Shown here: piece by piece, positions 18,212 through 26,706 of the stretch
Position numbering within the stretch: position 1 is the stretch's first letter
How the letters are laid out: the number at the start of each line of letters is the position of its first letter
NCBI GenBank assembly: GCA_023666645.1
Contig: JAMPBP010000001.1
Span: 44,824 to 93,206 of the forward strand
Length of the DNA: 48,383 nt
Reading direction: 5' to 3'
Source of the DNA: Clostridiales bacterium
GTDB lineage: Bacteria > Bacteroidota > Bacteroidia > Bacteroidales > Muribaculaceae
Notes under the pieces: generated by a model
Told to the model about the DNA's origin: nothing
The model's database searches: none
The model's input: the letters and a program-made list of their open reading frames with translations, nothing else
Position numbers and translations under genes: made by a program

Positions 18212-18389
18212 TTACCATTTGTAATTTCTTCTGTCTCCACTATCTCTCATCACATGCCAAAAAAAATTGAGATACAAGACTCTTTTCCCCGAACATTAAG
18301 GACATATCCTATGTTGTGATGTTGTGACCTTAAATCGTGATAAACTGAGTTAGAAAATCTGTGTCTCAAAACAACACGTTTCAACTATT

Positions 18390-21300
18390 ATGAAAAAATA
18401 TCTAATCTTATTCCTTCTGGCCTTCATCTCTATGACGGTGGTGGCTCAGATTACGGTCACCGGCAACGTGATGTCGGCAGCCGACGACGAACCTATGATA
18501 GGCACGTCGGTCCTGGTCAAAGGTTCCCCCACGGGTACAATGACTGATTTTGACGGTAACTTCACTCTGAAGAATGTTCCTGAGGATGCGGTACTTATTT
18601 TCTCGGCCGTAGGCTATGAGCGCATCGAGGTGCCCGTCAATGGCCAAAATGTTATCAACGTCACCATGAACGAGGTGGCATCAATGCTCGACGAGGTTGT
18701 CGTGGTTGGTTATGGCACAGTGAAACGCAGCGACCTGACAAGCTCAATCTCGACAGTTAAGGCTGAGGATATCACCGAGGTCACTACAGGCAATGCGATG
18801 GACGCTTTGCAGGGTAAGGTGAGCGGTGTGCAGATTGCATCGGGCGGTGGCCCGGGCACTACTCCCAAGGTCATCATACGCGGTATCACATCGGTCAACG
18901 GGTCGACACCTCTTTATGTAGTTGACGGAGTGCCCTTGAACACAAGCAATATCAACTTTATCAACAATAACGACATCGAGTCGATGGAGGTGCTCAAAGA
19001 TGCCTCAGCATCGGCTATATATGGAACCCGAGCCTCCAATGGTGTGATCATCATCACTACCAAGAAGGGTAAGGCCGGGGCCACACAGGTCGATTTCTCG
19101 GCCAGCGTGGGTTTCCAGACTGTCTCCAAAGTGAAGATGGCCTGGGCCAACGAGTATGAGAAGGTTTACAACAAACGCTATACCAACGATAACCGCACGG
19201 CACCGTGGAATTCACCCTATGTGGACTATGCTGATGTCGATGGCACAGACTGGTGGAATGAGGTTGTCAATGAGACAGCGTTGATACAGAACTATGCACT
19301 TGGTGTGCGTGGTGGCAATGATAGGCTGGTCTACAGCCTTTCACTCGGTTATTTCCGCAACAATTCACAGTTTGACAAGGGATACTGGGATAAGATCAAC
19401 ATACGTTTGAACACTGAGTATACCTTCAACAAATATTTAAAGGTGGGTATCGACTTCGCTCCCAATATGGAGACCTGGGAGGACACCCCCAGCCTTTTCT
19501 CGGCCGCCATGGCAATGGACCCCACAACTCCTGTGTTCCGTCCCGAGAGCCAGTGGGATCCCGAGAATTCCATGAACAATTATCAGCGCTCATACAACAA
19601 CCAGGAATGGAATCCTGCGGCATCGCTGGCCCGTGCCAATGGCAACACCCGCAAGATGTCGCTGCTCATGAACCCCTACATCGATATCAAGCCCTGGGAG
19701 AAATTGACATTCCGCACCCAGTTTGGTATCAATGCCTGGTATCAGCGTGCCGACTCCTATTCCTATAAGTTCTATATCGACGCGCTCGAGCAGAACACCA
19801 ACAACTCGGTGTCACGCAATTATAGTGACGGTCTCAACTGGACGTGGAACAACACATTGACCTACATGGATACATTTGCCGATAAACATAATCTTACCGC
19901 GATGGTAGGTTTCACGGCTGAAAAGTATCAGGACTGGTGGGCCAATGCATCGCGCCAGGATATCCCGGGTAACAGCTCGCTGTTGCATGAGGTATCGGCC
20001 GGTGTGGGCAGTCAGTTTGCATCGGGCTCGGCAGGCACCACGACCCTCGCTTCGTTCTTAGGTCGTGTGATGTACAACTATGACCAGCGTTACTATCTGA
20101 CAGCCTCGGTGCGTGTCGATGGTTCTTCACGTTTCCCCAAGGGTAACAAATACGGCACCTTCCCCTCGGTATCGGTGGCATGGCGCCTGTCGCAGGAAAA
20201 ATTCATGGAAGGTACCCGCACATGGCTGAACAATGCCAAGGTGCGTCTGGGCTGGGGTCAGGTAGGCAACCAGGCTATCGGTTCGGGAGCATATATGACC
20301 CGTATAGGAACCGTCAACACAGTCTTCGGCCAGGTTCCCACGCGAGTTCCCGGCACAGTAGTAGGTACCAGTGGTAACCCCAACCTTAAGTGGGAGACTG
20401 TGGAGGATATCGATTTCGGAATCGACATGACAATGCTCAACAACCGCTTGACGGTCACAGCCGATATTTACCAGAAGACATCTCACGACATGCTCTATGA
20501 CGCAGCCCAGTTGCTCACTGCCGGTATCACCAACTGGAACGGTATCACCTCCAACATCGGTAAGATGCGTGCACGCGGTTGGGAACTGGCCATCGACTGG
20601 AATGACCGCATAGGCGATGACTTCCGCTACAATGTAGGTGTACAGCTGTCGGGCGTGCAGAACAAGGGTATCAAGTTCACCGGCGAGGGCCCTGTGCTGT
20701 CGGGCAGCGGTCTGAGCGAGCAGATTATACAGAATGTCGATGGCGGGCTCATCTCCCGTTTCTATGGATATGAGTGCCTCGGTATTTTCCAGAACTGGGA
20801 GCAGGTTTATGCCCATACCAACGAGCATGGCCAGCTGATACAAAAGGATGCCCAGCCCGGTGACCTTATCTTTGCCGACCGCAATCATGACGGTCAGCTC
20901 AACCAGGCCGACAAGACCTATCTGGGCAATCCGTATCCCGACCTTAACCTCGGTCTCAACATTGGACTGTGGTATAAGAACTGGGATTTGACAGCCAATT
21001 TCTACGGCACATTCGGCAACGACATATTCAACCTTCAGAGACAGCGCTACTCCGGTGGCGGTGGTGCCAATGTCTACCGTGGCACACTCAACAAGGCCTG
21101 GAACCACGAGGGGCAGAATACTGATATTCCACGACTCTCATACAACGACCTCAACCAGAACTATGGTCGCGTGTCGAGCTTCTATGTCGAGGATGGCAGC
21201 TACTTCCGCTGCAAGCTGTTGACACTGGGTTATACACTTCCCAAGAGTATCATGAAACAGTATAACCTGCGTGTATATGCTTCGGTACAGAATCTGTTCA

Positions 21301-21431
21301 CTATTACAAGCTACACGGGAATGGACCCCGAGATTCCCTTCCTCAACGGTGGTGCGATCGACACGGGTATCGACTATAACAACTACCCCAACCCCCGTAC
21401 ATTCCTACTTGGTATCGACTTCAAATTCTAA
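18390..21431 (+). CDS. SusC-like TonB-dependent outer-membrane glycan transporter
   Basis: This 1013-residue protein imports oligosaccharides across the outer membrane with energy from TonB. It has a signal peptide (residues 1-19), a CarboxypepD_reg-like domain (about 20-105) with the typical ITVTGNV and 'TDFDGNF' signatures, and a TonB-box/plug transition MLDEVVVVGYGTVKRS near residue 97. The plug follows, with PLYVVDGVP and SASAIYGTRASNGVI. The 22-strand barrel ends in an aromatic residue (Phe). It lacks the extra STN domain of FecA-type signalling receptors, so it does not control an anti-sigma factor directly. The SusD partner begins 9 bases later. Confidence 0.95.
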   Translation: MKKYLILFLLAFISMTVVAQITVTGNVMSAADDEPMIGTSVLVKGSPTGTMTDFDGNFTLKNVPEDAVLIFSAVGYERIEVPVNGQNVINVTMNEVASMLDEVVVVGYGTVKRSDLTSSISTVKAEDITEVTTGNAMDALQGKVSGVQIASGGGPGTTPKVIIRGITSVNGSTPLYVVDGVPLNTSNINFINNNDIESMEVLKDASASAIYGTRASNGVIIITTKKGKAGATQVDFSASVGFQTVSKVKMAWANEYEKVYNKRYTNDNRTAPWNSPYVDYADVDGTDWWNEVVNETALIQNYALGVRGGNDRLVYSLSLGYFRNNSQFDKGYWDKINIRLNTEYTFNKYLKVGIDFAPNMETWEDTPSLFSAAMAMDPTTPVFRPESQWDPENSMNNYQRSYNNQEWNPAASLARANGNTRKMSLLMNPYIDIKPWEKLTFRTQFGINAWYQRADSYSYKFYIDALEQNTNNSVSRNYSDGLNWTWNNTLTYMDTFADKHNLTAMVGFTAEKYQDWWANASRQDIPGNSSLLHEVSAGVGSQFASGSAGTTTLASFLGRVMYNYDQRYYLTASVRVDGSSRFPKGNKYGTFPSVSVAWRLSQEKFMEGTRTWLNNAKVRLGWGQVGNQAIGSGAYMTRIGTVNTVFGQVPTRVPGTVVGTSGNPNLKWETVEDIDFGIDMTMLNNRLTVTADIYQKTSHDMLYDAAQLLTAGITNWNGITSNIGKMRARGWELAIDWNDRIGDDFRYNVGVQLSGVQNKGIKFTGEGPVLSGSGLSEQIIQNVDGGLISRFYGYECLGIFQNWEQVYAHTNEHGQLIQKDAQPGDLIFADRNHDGQLNQADKTYLGNPYPDLNLGLNIGLWYKNWDLTANFYGTFGNDIFNLQRQRYSGGGGANVYRGTLNKAWNHEGQNTDIPRLSYNDLNQNYGRVSSFYVEDGSYFRCKLLTLGYTLPKSIMKQYNLRVYASVQNLFTITSYTGMDPEIPFLNGGAIDTGIDYNNYPNPRTFLLGIDFKF

Positions 21432-21440
21432 ACGACAACG

Positions 21441-23135
21441 ATGATGAAAATGAAAAAATCATATATATTTACAGCCGCTCTCGCAGCTGTGATGTCTCTG
21501 AGTTCGTGTGATGACTTCCTGACAGAGGATGTACGCGGTGAGGAGAATCTCGACACATATTTCCAGACAGCCGATGAGGTCAACTCATTTGTCAACGGTT
21601 GCTATTTCAATATCTCCAATGGGGGCAGCTGGTGGGAAGTGCAGTTCATGTGGGTCATGAACGATGCTACCTCCGATGACCTGTGGGACGGCAACACCAG
21701 CCAGGATGACGGACTGATGGCGGCTACCCATTTCATGCCTACGGCTCCCAGCCAGGGTAATGGCGTCAGGAACTTCTGGAGAGCACGCTACATAGGTATC
21801 CACAATTGTAATGTCGCTATAGAGCGTCTGGCCAATTCGCCCGTCGACCCGGCCTTGATCAAGAAACGTCTTGCCGAGGTGAGATTCCTGCGTGCCTATT
21901 TCTATTTTGAACTCACGCGTAACTATGGTGGTGTGCCCTTGATTACTTCCTACTATCAGGAGGCCGCCGGTGTGGGCCGTTCGACCCAGGCCGAGTGCTA
22001 TGACTGGGTTGAGAAAGAGCTGAAAGAGGCTGCCGACAACTTGCCACAGCGCAGCGCACAACCGGCCAGCGAGATAGGCCGTGCTACACGTGGCGCCGCT
22101 CTCGGTCTGCTTGGCAAGACTCAGCTCTACCAGGCCAAATGGGACGAGGCCAAGGCTACCCTCAAGACACTCATCGATGAAAATGAGTACCAGTTGCTAC
22201 CCAACTTTGGCGATGTGTGGAGCTCAAAGTATAACAATTCGGTAGAGTCCCTCTTTGAGGCACAGTATATGTATGAAGGTGAGGTTTACCTGATGGGCAG
22301 CTCCCTACCCGTGTACACCGGTTGCCGTAACGGTATAGGTGATGGCTGGGCTTGGGGACAACCTACCAGCGACCTGGAGAATGCTTTCATCGCTGCCGGA
22401 GATACTGAGCGACTCAAATGGTCAATCATCAAGACATGCTGCACAGAGATACCCGGTGAAACCCGCTTTAACGAGTTTGTCGCCAATAACTCGGAGGTGT
22501 GCAAGATTGATGACGCCAAGTTCAAGGGCTACATGAAGGATTTCGGATGGACCGAAGATACCTATAAGAAGACATATATCATCGACCCTGCCCAGCACAA
22601 GTCGGCCCGCATCATACGTAAGTATTTCCTGCCGCTCGATGAGCGCCCCGAGACTTACAATACCGACCGTTGCCCGCTCAACCACCGTATCCTGCGATAT
22701 GCCGATGTCCTGCTGATGTATGCCGAGGCATGTGCCGAGTCATCTACCCCCGACTATAGCCAGGCCCAGTGGGCACTCAACAAGGTGCGTAACCGCGCCA
22801 AACTGTCGTCGGTGAGCTATACCGGCACTCAATTGCGTGATGCCATACGCGCCGAGCGTCGTCTGGAGCTCGCATTCGAGCAGAACCGTTTGTTCGACAT
22901 ACGTCGCTGGGACGATGCCAACGGCAAGAAGATGATGTGCAACATCATGGGTCCCAACGGTTCGTTTGTCAAGTATAACCTGAGTGATGATGCCGACATC
23001 TATGAGAAATGGAACCAGGTCGAGCCGTCAGACAAGGGTATACGCTTCCAGGAGGACCGCGACCTGCTCTATCCCATACCTCTGGAGGAAATTCAGCGTT
23101 CCAACGGTGTGATAAAACAGAACCCCGGCTGGTGA
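21441..23135 (+). CDS. SusD-like surface lipoprotein (RagB/SusD)
   Basis: The 564-residue lipoprotein caps the SusC barrel and binds the glycan. It has a signal peptide with lipobox LSSC (Cys 23), followed by DDFLTED, a surface-export type sequence. The tetratricopeptide-like helices show typical motifs: RFLRAYFYFELTRNYGGVPL near residue 150 and 'NKVRNRAKL' and 'RAERRLELAFEQNRLFDIRR' near residues 450-480. The C-terminal 'YPIPLEEIQRSNGVIKQNPG' is the standard SusD ending. The start could be any of ATG 21441, 21444 or 21450. It is translated with susC (9-base gap). Confidence 0.95.
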   Translation: MMKMKKSYIFTAALAAVMSLSSCDDFLTEDVRGEENLDTYFQTADEVNSFVNGCYFNISNGGSWWEVQFMWVMNDATSDDLWDGNTSQDDGLMAATHFMPTAPSQGNGVRNFWRARYIGIHNCNVAIERLANSPVDPALIKKRLAEVRFLRAYFYFELTRNYGGVPLITSYYQEAAGVGRSTQAECYDWVEKELKEAADNLPQRSAQPASEIGRATRGAALGLLGKTQLYQAKWDEAKATLKTLIDENEYQLLPNFGDVWSSKYNNSVESLFEAQYMYEGEVYLMGSSLPVYTGCRNGIGDGWAWGQPTSDLENAFIAAGDTERLKWSIIKTCCTEIPGETRFNEFVANNSEVCKIDDAKFKGYMKDFGWTEDTYKKTYIIDPAQHKSARIIRKYFLPLDERPETYNTDRCPLNHRILRYADVLLMYAEACAESSTPDYSQAQWALNKVRNRAKLSSVSYTGTQLRDAIRAERRLELAFEQNRLFDIRRWDDANGKKMMCNIMGPNGSFVKYNLSDDADIYEKWNQVEPSDKGIRFQEDRDLLYPIPLEEIQRSNGVIKQNPGW

Positions 23136-23173
23136 TAATGAAAAGTAAGTATCTGAATATAAAACCATAGAAA

Positions 23174-24838
23174 ATGAAAATTTCCAAATATCTTCTTATC
23201 GGAGCTTTGTCAATGGCGGTCACGGCTTGTTTCGACGAGCCAAAGGGTGATTCTACTGCCCATCTGCCCGGTCAGGGTGGCGACAGCGGTGACGATGTTC
23301 CTGACAATATAGTCTCGCCTGTGGCTACTTTCCCCCTGGCTTCACAGAAACTGACACTGAATACCTCGACTACCTATCAGGTGATGGAAGGTTTCGGAGC
23401 CAGCGATTGCTGGCTTGGGGAATGGATAGGCAATTATTGGACCGCCAGCCGTGCCGACGTTGCCCGCATGCTCTTCTCACGTAAGGTGAACAATGGTAAG
23501 CCTGAGGGTATCGGCCTGTCGATGTGGCGTGTCAACCTGGGAGGCGGCAGCGCCGAGCAGGGGGATGCCTCCAAGATTGTCAATGTAGTGAACCGTGCAC
23601 AGTCCTATCTGAGCCCCGAGGGAACCTGGAGCTGGAACACAAGCTGTGTAGGCCAGCAGTATTTCATGAAGCAGGCCAAGAATTATGGCACTGAGAACTT
23701 TGTGCTCTTTGCCAATTCTCCCTTAGTGCAGTATACACGCAATGGCTTGGCTACCAAGATTGGAGAGGCAAAGAATGGTAAGACCAACCTCAAGGAGGAT
23801 AGCTACAGCGCCTATGCCGAGTATCTTGCAACCGTGGCCGAGCATTTCACAAATGAGGGTTACAACATCAGCTACATCTCTCCGGCCAATGAGCCGCAGT
23901 ATGACTGGGACGGTGATAATCAGGAGGGCTCGTCATGGTTGAACACTGAGCTTGCTGCCTTTGCACGTCAACTCGACAAGTCGCTCACCGCCCGTTCGCT
24001 AAATACCAATATTCTCATGGGTGAGTCGGGCAGTTATGTGTCTCTCTATGACAATGACCCCAGCGTAGCCCGTGGCAATGTCATCGATGCTTTTTTCGGC
24101 AACTCGTCGAGCGATACCTACATAGGTGATCTCGCCCATGTAGATAACCTCATATGCGGTCACTCTTACTGGACCAACAACACCTGGGAGTCGATGCGCC
24201 AGGTGCGTCAGAGCGTTGCCAGCCGTGCCAAGGAGCGCAATGTGCGTGTGTGGCAAACCGAGTGGTCGTTGCTTGGCGACTGCCCCGCCGATCTGGGCAA
24301 CTACGACAACCAGTTTGACAATGCCATGTATATGTCTCGTGTAATCCACTGTGACCTCGCGGTGGCCAATGTCTCATCATGGAGCTACTGGACTGCAATG
24401 AGCGTGGAACGCTACAGCCAACAGAACCGTTTCGAGCTCATCTTCACAACACCTACAGGTGGCAATTATGATGATGACAACTGGGATAAGAACGGTACTG
24501 TCGCTGCCAATGCCAATCTTTGGGTTCTCGGTAACTATAGCTTGTATGTGCGCCCCGGATTTACACGTGTGAATATGTCGATGAGCGAGAGCAAGGATTT
24601 CTTCGGTACAGCATGGCTGTCGCCCGATGGAAACCGACTTGTTCTTGTGGTAACCAACTATGACAAAGAGAAGGGCGCCACAATCAATATTCCTGAGACT
24701 TCGCTTCCCGGCACACCTAAGGTAATACAGCGTTTCACCACCAGCGAGAAGAGGAATCTTGAGCAGGACTACTTCAAAGTAGGAGATCCTGTATTTGTCG
24801 AGCCGCATTCAGTGTCGACAATCATTTACGATTTCTAA
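23174..24838 (+). CDS. GH30-family glycoside hydrolase lipoprotein
   Basis: The 554-residue protein has a lipoprotein signal (AVTAC, Cys 19) and a Gly/Asp-rich linker (about 24-48). The GH30 (beta/alpha)8 domain begins QVMEGFGASDCWLGEW (residues 69-84). The catalytic acid/base is Glu 240 in SPANEPQYDW and the nucleophile is Glu 363 in VWQTEWSLLGD. A C-terminal beta domain (about 470-554) ends the chain. GH30 enzymes include beta-1,6-galactanases, xylanases and beta-1,6-glucanases. Together with the GH51 gene nearby, a galactan or arabinogalactan substrate is plausible but unproven. It follows susD by 38 bases and is the last gene of the locus. Confidence 0.88.
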   Translation: MKISKYLLIGALSMAVTACFDEPKGDSTAHLPGQGGDSGDDVPDNIVSPVATFPLASQKLTLNTSTTYQVMEGFGASDCWLGEWIGNYWTASRADVARMLFSRKVNNGKPEGIGLSMWRVNLGGGSAEQGDASKIVNVVNRAQSYLSPEGTWSWNTSCVGQQYFMKQAKNYGTENFVLFANSPLVQYTRNGLATKIGEAKNGKTNLKEDSYSAYAEYLATVAEHFTNEGYNISYISPANEPQYDWDGDNQEGSSWLNTELAAFARQLDKSLTARSLNTNILMGESGSYVSLYDNDPSVARGNVIDAFFGNSSSDTYIGDLAHVDNLICGHSYWTNNTWESMRQVRQSVASRAKERNVRVWQTEWSLLGDCPADLGNYDNQFDNAMYMSRVIHCDLAVANVSSWSYWTAMSVERYSQQNRFELIFTTPTGGNYDDDNWDKNGTVAANANLWVLGNYSLYVRPGFTRVNMSMSESKDFFGTAWLSPDGNRLVLVVTNYDKEKGATINIPETSLPGTPKVIQRFTTSEKRNLEQDYFKVGDPVFVEPHSVSTIIYDF

Positions 24839-24868
24839 TTTTAAAAATAGGAATAAAATTTGACAGCG

Positions 24869-24905
24869 AAGGCGCGGAATCCCACTCCGGGAGTTTCCGC
24901 GCCTT
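24869..24905 (+). terminator. Terminator of the SusC/D-GH30 operon
   Basis: AAGGCGCGGAA (24869-24879) pairs perfectly with TTCCGCGCCTT (24895-24905), and the loop can form a further short stem (TCCC/GGGA). The stem lies 31 bases after the GH30 stop. The following T run is short (TTTGTTGT), so efficiency is uncertain. Confidence 0.7.
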
Positions 24906-25214
24906 TGTTGTCATGGCCTGTACCGATATAAGCAGGGGATGTGTGTCCTGATGCAACACACACCTTATCACTAATGGAGGCTGTATGTTTTTTTGAACGA
25001 ATGATTGTTTTTTTTGCGTTGCGCGCTACTTTTTTGTAGTTTTACACTCGTTAATCGAAATGATAAGGAAAAAAATCTGTACTTTAGTTCTAATTAACAA
25101 AGATGTGCATGAAAATTGCCCGTATATGGTATTATCTTTGCATTGTCAAGTTAAGGACTTTACTACGAGACACATTTCAACAATTGGATAACAATAACTA
25201 AAAAACTACATAAC
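24906..25214 (+). promoter_or_regulatory. recA upstream region with a -7 box at 25133-25140
   Basis: This gap holds no gene. TATCTTTG at 25133-25140 fits the -7 consensus and would start transcription near 25147, with a leader of about 68 bases. A TTG at 25116 is too close for a normal -33 box, so the promoter is weaker or uses another upstream element. Runs of 7-8 T occur near 24990-25035. I see no obvious LexA-type palindrome. Confidence 0.5.
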
Positions 25215-26393
25215 ATGGCAACAGCTAAAAAAACAACGGCCAAGAAGGCCGACGCCGCAACTGACAGCCGCGCGAGCAAACTCAACGCCCTGTCACAGGC
25301 ACTCGGAAAAATTGAGAAGGACTATGGCCGAGGTGCTATCATGAAACTGGGCGATGATGCAATCGAGCAGGTCGATGTGATACCTACCGGTTCGATAGGA
25401 CTCAACTACGCGCTGGGTGTGGGAGGTTTCCCCCGTGGACGCATCACTGAAATCTATGGACCCGAGTCGTCGGGAAAGACGACCCTGGCAATCCATGCCA
25501 TAGCTGAGGCTCAGAAGAATGGAGGTATAGCTGCCATCATCGATGCCGAGCATGCCTTCGACCGTTTCTATGCCGAGAAGCTTGGTGTCGATGTGGCCAA
25601 TCTTTACATAGCCCAGCCTGATAACGGTGAGCAAGCTCTGGAGATTACAGAACAACTTATACGTTCGTCGGCTATCGACATAATTGTGGTCGACTCTGTA
25701 GCCGCATTGACCCCCAAGAGTGAGATAGAGGGAGGCATGGGCGACCGCAACATGGGACTTCAGGCCCGCCTTATGTCGCAGGCTATGCGTAAACTCACAG
25801 GAGCCATAGCGCGTACCAACACGGCATGTATCTTCATCAACCAGTTGCGTGCCAATATTGGCAACATGTTTGGCCCCACTGAGACTACCACCGGTGGTAA
25901 TGCACTTAAATTCTATGCGTCGGTGCGTGTCGAGATACGCCCCAGCACCACTCTTAAAGATGGTGAGGATGTGCTCGGACGCCATGCAAAGGTCAAAATC
26001 GTGAAGAACAAAGTGGCGCCTCCATTCAAGAGAGCTGAGTTTGACATCATGTTTGGTGAGGGAATTTCCCGCTCGAGTGAGATTATCGACCTTGGCGTCG
26101 AGTATGACATCATCAAGAAGAGTGGCTCGTGGTTCAGCTATGACGGTACAAAGCTCGCTCAGGGACGCGATGCCGCCAAGCGTGTCATCAATGACAACCC
26201 CGACCTTGCCGACGAGCTTGAGGCACGTATCCTCGAGGCGATGAAGGCCAATGACCAGGTGGGCGGCGCATCGCCCCGCAAGCCCAAGGCCGAGAGTGCC
26301 GACGACGAACCCAAAGGCATGGAATCCGACAGTCTTGATGATCTTGATCTCGATGCCGACCTCGATGACGATCTTCAGCTCGACGAGGAGTAG
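25215..26393 (+). CDS. recA: Recombinase A
   Basis: RecA forms filaments on single-stranded DNA for strand exchange and for induction of the SOS response. The 392-residue protein has the Walker A motif GPESSGKTT (residues 82-90), '[10 protein letters not shown]' as Walker B, and loop L2 ([18 protein letters not shown]). It is about 40 residues longer than E. coli RecA. The N-terminus is Lys/Ala-rich (first 16 residues) and the C-terminus is a long acidic tail of Asp and Glu. Both are usual in Bacteroidetes. Confidence 0.98.
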   Translation: MATAKKTTAKKADAATDSRASKLNALSQALGKIEKDYGRGAIMKLGDDAIEQVDVIPTGSIGLNYALGVGGFPRGRITEIYGPESSGKTTLAIHAIAEAQKNGGIAAIIDAEHAFDRFYAEKLGVDVANLYIAQPDNGEQALEITEQLIRSSAIDIIVVDSVAALTPKSEIEGGMGDRNMGLQARLMSQAMRKLTGAIARTNTACIFINQLRANIGNMFGPTETTTGGNALKFYASVRVEIRPSTTLKDGEDVLGRHAKVKIVKNKVAPPFKRAEFDIMFGEGISRSSEIIDLGVEYDIIKKSGSWFSYDGTKLAQGRDAAKRVINDNPDLADELEARILEAMKANDQVGGASPRKPKAESADDEPKGMESDSLDDLDLDADLDDDLQLDEE

Positions 26394-26476
26394 GAATAGA
26401 ATCATTAGGGAGATAGACAAGGGGCGGCAGGCTACGGCTTGCTGTCCCTTTGTCGTGTCAACAATTGGCCGCCTAT

Positions 26477-26504
26477 CGTCAACATTTCTTGTGAGACAGG
26501 CTCT
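26477..26504 (+). repeat. Degenerate relic of the 39.7-kb MITE end
   Basis: CGTCAACATTTCTTGTGAGA followed by CAGGCTCT matches 40013-40040 at 24 of 28 positions. Only one end is visible, with no inverted partner in this gap. One translated frame reads TFLVRQAL here and TFFVEQAL across the intact copy, which shows the same origin. Confidence 0.6.
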
Positions 26505-26553
26505 GAAACAAGCATTAAATCAACAGGTGTTGAATATATTTTGACGTGATTTA

Positions 26554-26586
26554 TTGGAATAAATCGCTTTTTTTATTGTATATTTG
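26554..26586 (+). promoter_or_regulatory. secDF promoter
   Basis: TATATTTG (26579-26586) is a full -7 match, with TTG at 26554-26556 and 22 bases between. The leader would be about 115 bases and AT-rich. Confidence 0.6.
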
Positions 26587-26706
26587 CGCTCTGAATGCCG
26601 CGATGTGTCCCATCTCGACGTGTGATGGTGTGGCTATAAGAGTCAACACTATTGAATAATAAGAACTTAAATAAAAATAACATTTAAAATAACTTAATTA
26701 ATTCAC

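Larger units (their letters stand above)
26394..26706. other. recA-secDF intergenic region
   Basis: These 313 bases have no gene. In order they hold an imperfect hairpin after recA (26416-26454, arms paired with several G-U and one bulge, loop TACG, no T run), a degenerate end of the MITE-like repeat (26477-26504), and the secDF promoter (26554-26586). Confidence 0.65.

Noticed and set aside
20127-21107. 326-codon frame antisense to susC
   Set aside because: Shadow of the TonB receptor gene, with no promoter or start signal.
25293-26420. 375-codon open frame antisense to recA
   Set aside because: RecA is certain on the other strand. The antisense frame has no family pattern and reflects codon bias of the host gene.
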